From contig DASTMQ010000197.1 of assembly GCA_035714005.1 (NCBI GenBank), positions 1 through 16,495 on the forward strand: a stretch of DNA of 16,495 bases, read 5' to 3'. The notes under the pieces are model-generated. The model ran no database searches. It had not been told where the DNA came from and saw nothing but the letters and a program-made list of their open reading frames with translations. The position numbers and the translations under genes are program-made. Source of the DNA: AWTP1-13 sp035714005 (lineage in GTDB: Bacteria > Pseudomonadota > Alphaproteobacteria > Rhizobiales > Hyphomicrobiaceae). Below are positions 14,701 to 16,495 of the stretch, in pieces; positions within the stretch are counted from its first letter, which is position 1; each line of letters begins with the position of its first letter.

Positions 14701-14717
14701 TGCCGCCGAAGGCGGCA
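14701..14717 (+). repeat. Second intercistronic hairpin just before livH
   Basis: TGCCGCC and GGCGGCA pair perfectly around a GAA loop. The stem ends 15 bases before the livH start codon, close enough to limit ribosome access or to act with the first hairpin in separating expression of the binding protein from the permeases. Confidence 0.5.
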
Positions 14718-14732
14718 TCCTAGGCTGGCAAG

Positions 14733-15617
14733 ATGTTCGAGTTCTCCTTTCTGTTCGGGCAGTTTCTCGGCGGCCTCACGGCGGCGATGTTCCTGTTCCT
14801 GATCGCGTCCGGTCTGTCGCTGATTTTCGGCGTGTTGCGCGTGCTGAATTTCGCGCATGGATCCTTTTATATGATCGGCGCCTACCTGGCCTGGCAGTTC
14901 GTGCGCACCATCGCGCCCTCCCCCGAGGGGTTCTGGCTCGCCGCCTTGGCCGCCGCGCTGTCGATCGCGCTGCTCGGCGGCATCCTGGAACGCGCCCTGC
15001 TGCGCCATCTCTACGGCCGCGAGGAGCTCTACCAGCTGCTGTTCACCTATGCGTTGGTGCTCATTCTCGGTGACCTGGCCAAAATCGTGTGGGGCACCCA
15101 GCAGCTGTCGGTGTCGCGGCCGCCGAGCCTTGCCGGCAGCTCCGAGGTGTTTGGCGTCACCATTCCGCACTACAACTTGTTCATCATGGTGCTGGGTCCA
15201 TCGCTCGCCGTCGGCTTCTGGTACATCCTGCAGCGCACGGCGTTGGGCCGCATCGTGCGGGCGGCCGCGCTCGACCGCGAGACGCTGGGAGCGCTCGGTG
15301 CCAACGTCGGCTGGGTCTATACCGGTATGTTCATGTTGGGCTCCTTTCTCGCCGGCCTCGGCGGCGCCCTGGTGACGCCGATCAAGAGCATTGTGCCGGG
15401 TATGGATGTGGAGATCATCGTCGAGGCCTTCATCGTCGTGGTTATCGGCGGCCTCGGCTCCTTTTGGGGAACTTTCCTCGGCGCCATGATCTACGGACAG
15501 GTGCTGTCCTTCGGCATTCTGATTTTTCCGCGCTTTTCCATCTTCGCCGTGTCCGTGCTGATGGCCGCCATTCTGATTGTCCGGCCCTGGGGCCTGTTGG
15601 GACGGCCCCTGAAATGA
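14733..15617 (+). CDS. livH: Liv-type ABC importer inner-membrane permease LivH
   Basis: A 294-residue polytopic membrane protein of the BPD_transp_2 family. Hydrophobic segments occur around residues 10-50, 67-88, 102-120, 148-165, 195-213, 229-257 and 262-283. Family signatures are IFGVLRVLNFAHGSFYMIGA (31-50), the cytoplasmic coupling segment RTALGRIVRAAALDRETLGA (168-187) that should contact the ATPase, and VVIGGLGSFWGTFLGAMIYG (236-255). It pairs with LivM to form the translocation channel. ATG 14733 has only a weak ribosome site behind a hairpin, so its expression may be lower than that of the binding protein. Its last codons overlap the livM start by four bases (ATGA), so the two permeases are translationally coupled. 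The substrate is set mainly by the binding protein. Confidence 0.92.
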   Translation: MFEFSFLFGQFLGGLTAAMFLFLIASGLSLIFGVLRVLNFAHGSFYMIGAYLAWQFVRTIAPSPEGFWLAALAAALSIALLGGILERALLRHLYGREELYQLLFTYALVLILGDLAKIVWGTQQLSVSRPPSLAGSSEVFGVTIPHYNLFIMVLGPSLAVGFWYILQRTALGRIVRAAALDRETLGALGANVGWVYTGMFMLGSFLAGLGGALVTPIKSIVPGMDVEIIVEAFIVVVIGGLGSFWGTFLGAMIYGQVLSFGILIFPRFSIFAVSVLMAAILIVRPWGLLGRPLK

Positions 15618-16495
15618 GACGTATACCCTGGACCCTTGTCGTGTTTGCCGCCCTGCTGGTGGTGCCCCTCATCGGTTCGCGCTTCTATACTTTCGTGGCC
15701 ACCGACATCGTCATCATCTCGCTGTTCGCCATGAGCCTCAATCTGCTCCTCGGCTACACGGGCCTCGTCTCATTCGGTCACGCCGCCTATTTCGGCATCG
15801 GCGCCTATGCCTGCGCCTTGCTGATGAAGAATGCCAATGCCCCCTTCCTGCCGAGCTTGCTGGCCGGCGGCCTGATGGCGGCCGCCTTCGCCCTGCTGTT
15901 CGGCTTTTTTTGCGTCCGCCTGACCAGAATTTACTTCGCCATGCTGACCCTGGCATTCGCGCAAATCGTGTGGGCGATCTGCTTCAAGTGGAACGACGTC
16001 ACGGGTGGCGAGCAGGGCCTGCCCAACGTTCCCTATCCCAGCATGGAGTGGATGGGCTCGGCGCCGATCTTGGGCAATTTCAGGGTGGGGGACCACTATT
16101 ACCTCACGAGCCTCGTCATCGTCGCCCTTTGCTTTGCGGCCTTGAGGCGCATCGTCGACTCCCCCTTCGGCCGCGTGCTGACGGTGATCCGCGACAACCC
16201 CGAACGCGCCCAGTTCATCGGCGTCAATGTGCGCGCCTATCAGCTTGCCGCCTTCGTGGTCGCGGGCTTTTTTGCCGGAATTTCGGGCTCCCTGTTCGGC
16301 ATCTTCAATCGCGGCGTGTTTCCGGATTTCGCCTTCTGGACCAAGTCGGCCGAACCGCTGATCATGACGATTCTCGGCGGCATGGGCAGCTTCTGGGGGC
16401 CGGCGGTGGGGGCGGCGGCCTTTATCGTGCTCAATCAGCAGATCACCTCCTATACCGAGTATTGGCCGCTGACGATGGGCACGGTGCTGATCGTG
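15614..16495 (+). CDS. livM: Liv-type ABC importer inner-membrane permease LivM (cut by window end)
   Basis: The frame is open from ATG 15614 to the window edge, giving 294 residues without a stop; the 3' end lies outside. It begins MRRIPWTLVVFAALLVVPLI, a positively charged start followed by the first membrane helix. Family signatures follow: NLLLGYTGLVSFGHAAYFGI, then TLAFAQIVWAICFKWNDVTG followed by GEQGLP, the coupling segment RIVDSPFGRVLTVIRDNPER, and ILGGMGSFWGPAVGAAAFIV. All are typical of LivM, which forms the channel with LivH. The start overlaps the livH stop codon (ATGA). Normal family length is about 310-360 residues (longer in some), so most of the protein is present. Genes for the two ATPases, livG and livF, would be expected directly downstream, beyond the window. 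Confidence 0.92.
   Translation, partial: MRRIPWTLVVFAALLVVPLIGSRFYTFVATDIVIISLFAMSLNLLLGYTGLVSFGHAAYFGIGAYACALLMKNANAPFLPSLLAGGLMAAAFALLFGFFCVRLTRIYFAMLTLAFAQIVWAICFKWNDVTGGEQGLPNVPYPSMEWMGSAPILGNFRVGDHYYLTSLVIVALCFAALRRIVDSPFGRVLTVIRDNPERAQFIGVNVRAYQLAAFVVAGFFAGISGSLFGIFNRGVFPDFAFWTKSAEPLIMTILGGMGSFWGPAVGAAAFIVLNQQITSYTEYWPLTMGTVLIV

Noticed and set aside
13360..14718. 452-residue minus-strand open frame
   Set aside because: Antisense to the binding-protein gene, which has a signal peptide and ideal ribosome site.

Overview
The window is a GC-rich (mid-60s %, by eye) chromosomal segment from a Gram-negative bacterium, most likely an alphaproteobacterium. Reasons: strong G/C bias at third codon positions with long antisense shadow frames, a periplasmic-binding-protein ABC importer, an AmpD/AmiD-type amidase, and acyl-CoA catabolic genes whose closest known relatives are the ali/bad genes of Rhodopseudomonas palustris. 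I see no rRNA, tRNA, CRISPR array, insertion sequence or phage gene. The species cannot be named from the sequence.

Left part (1-6136) is a mix of housekeeping and peripheral metabolism. About 630 bases without a convincing gene are followed by a TauD/TfdA-family dioxygenase (+). A 3-hydroxyisobutyryl-CoA hydrolase of valine breakdown (-) converges on it. Then comes a translationally coupled pair (+), a TerB/J-domain protein and an AmpD-like amidase with a peptidoglycan-binding tail, then an exported cupin (+) and a stand-alone MetE-like methyltransferase (-).

Central part (6358-13325) is the notable region. An alpha/beta hydrolase (+) converges on a four-gene minus-strand operon, read from right to left: acyl-CoA dehydrogenase (AliB-like), enoyl-CoA hydratase (BadK-like), SDR dehydrogenase (BadH-like), acyl-CoA ligase (AliA-like). 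Divergently on the plus strand lie a TetR regulator and a very clear BadI (2-ketocyclohexanecarboxyl-CoA hydrolase). Together they supply every step from cyclohexanecarboxylate to pimeloyl-CoA: activation, alpha,beta-dehydrogenation, hydration, oxidation to the 2-keto thioester and hydrolytic ring opening. No benzoyl-CoA reductase gene is in the window, so this looks like an alicyclic-acid module rather than a complete anaerobic benzoate pathway.

The 97-base divergent region between the dehydrogenase and tetR carries an 18-bp imperfect palindrome. It overlaps the -35 element of the leftward promoter and the -10 element of the rightward promoter that I propose. One TetR dimer there could control both arms.

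Right part (13435-16495) is a Liv-type (branched-chain amino acid/HAAT family) ABC importer: binding protein, LivH permease, and LivM permease cut by the window edge. Its position directly behind badI makes an alicyclic or aromatic acid a reasonable substrate guess. Two strong hairpins lie between the binding-protein gene and livH and may set unequal expression. The ATPase genes (livG, livF) would be expected just beyond the right edge.
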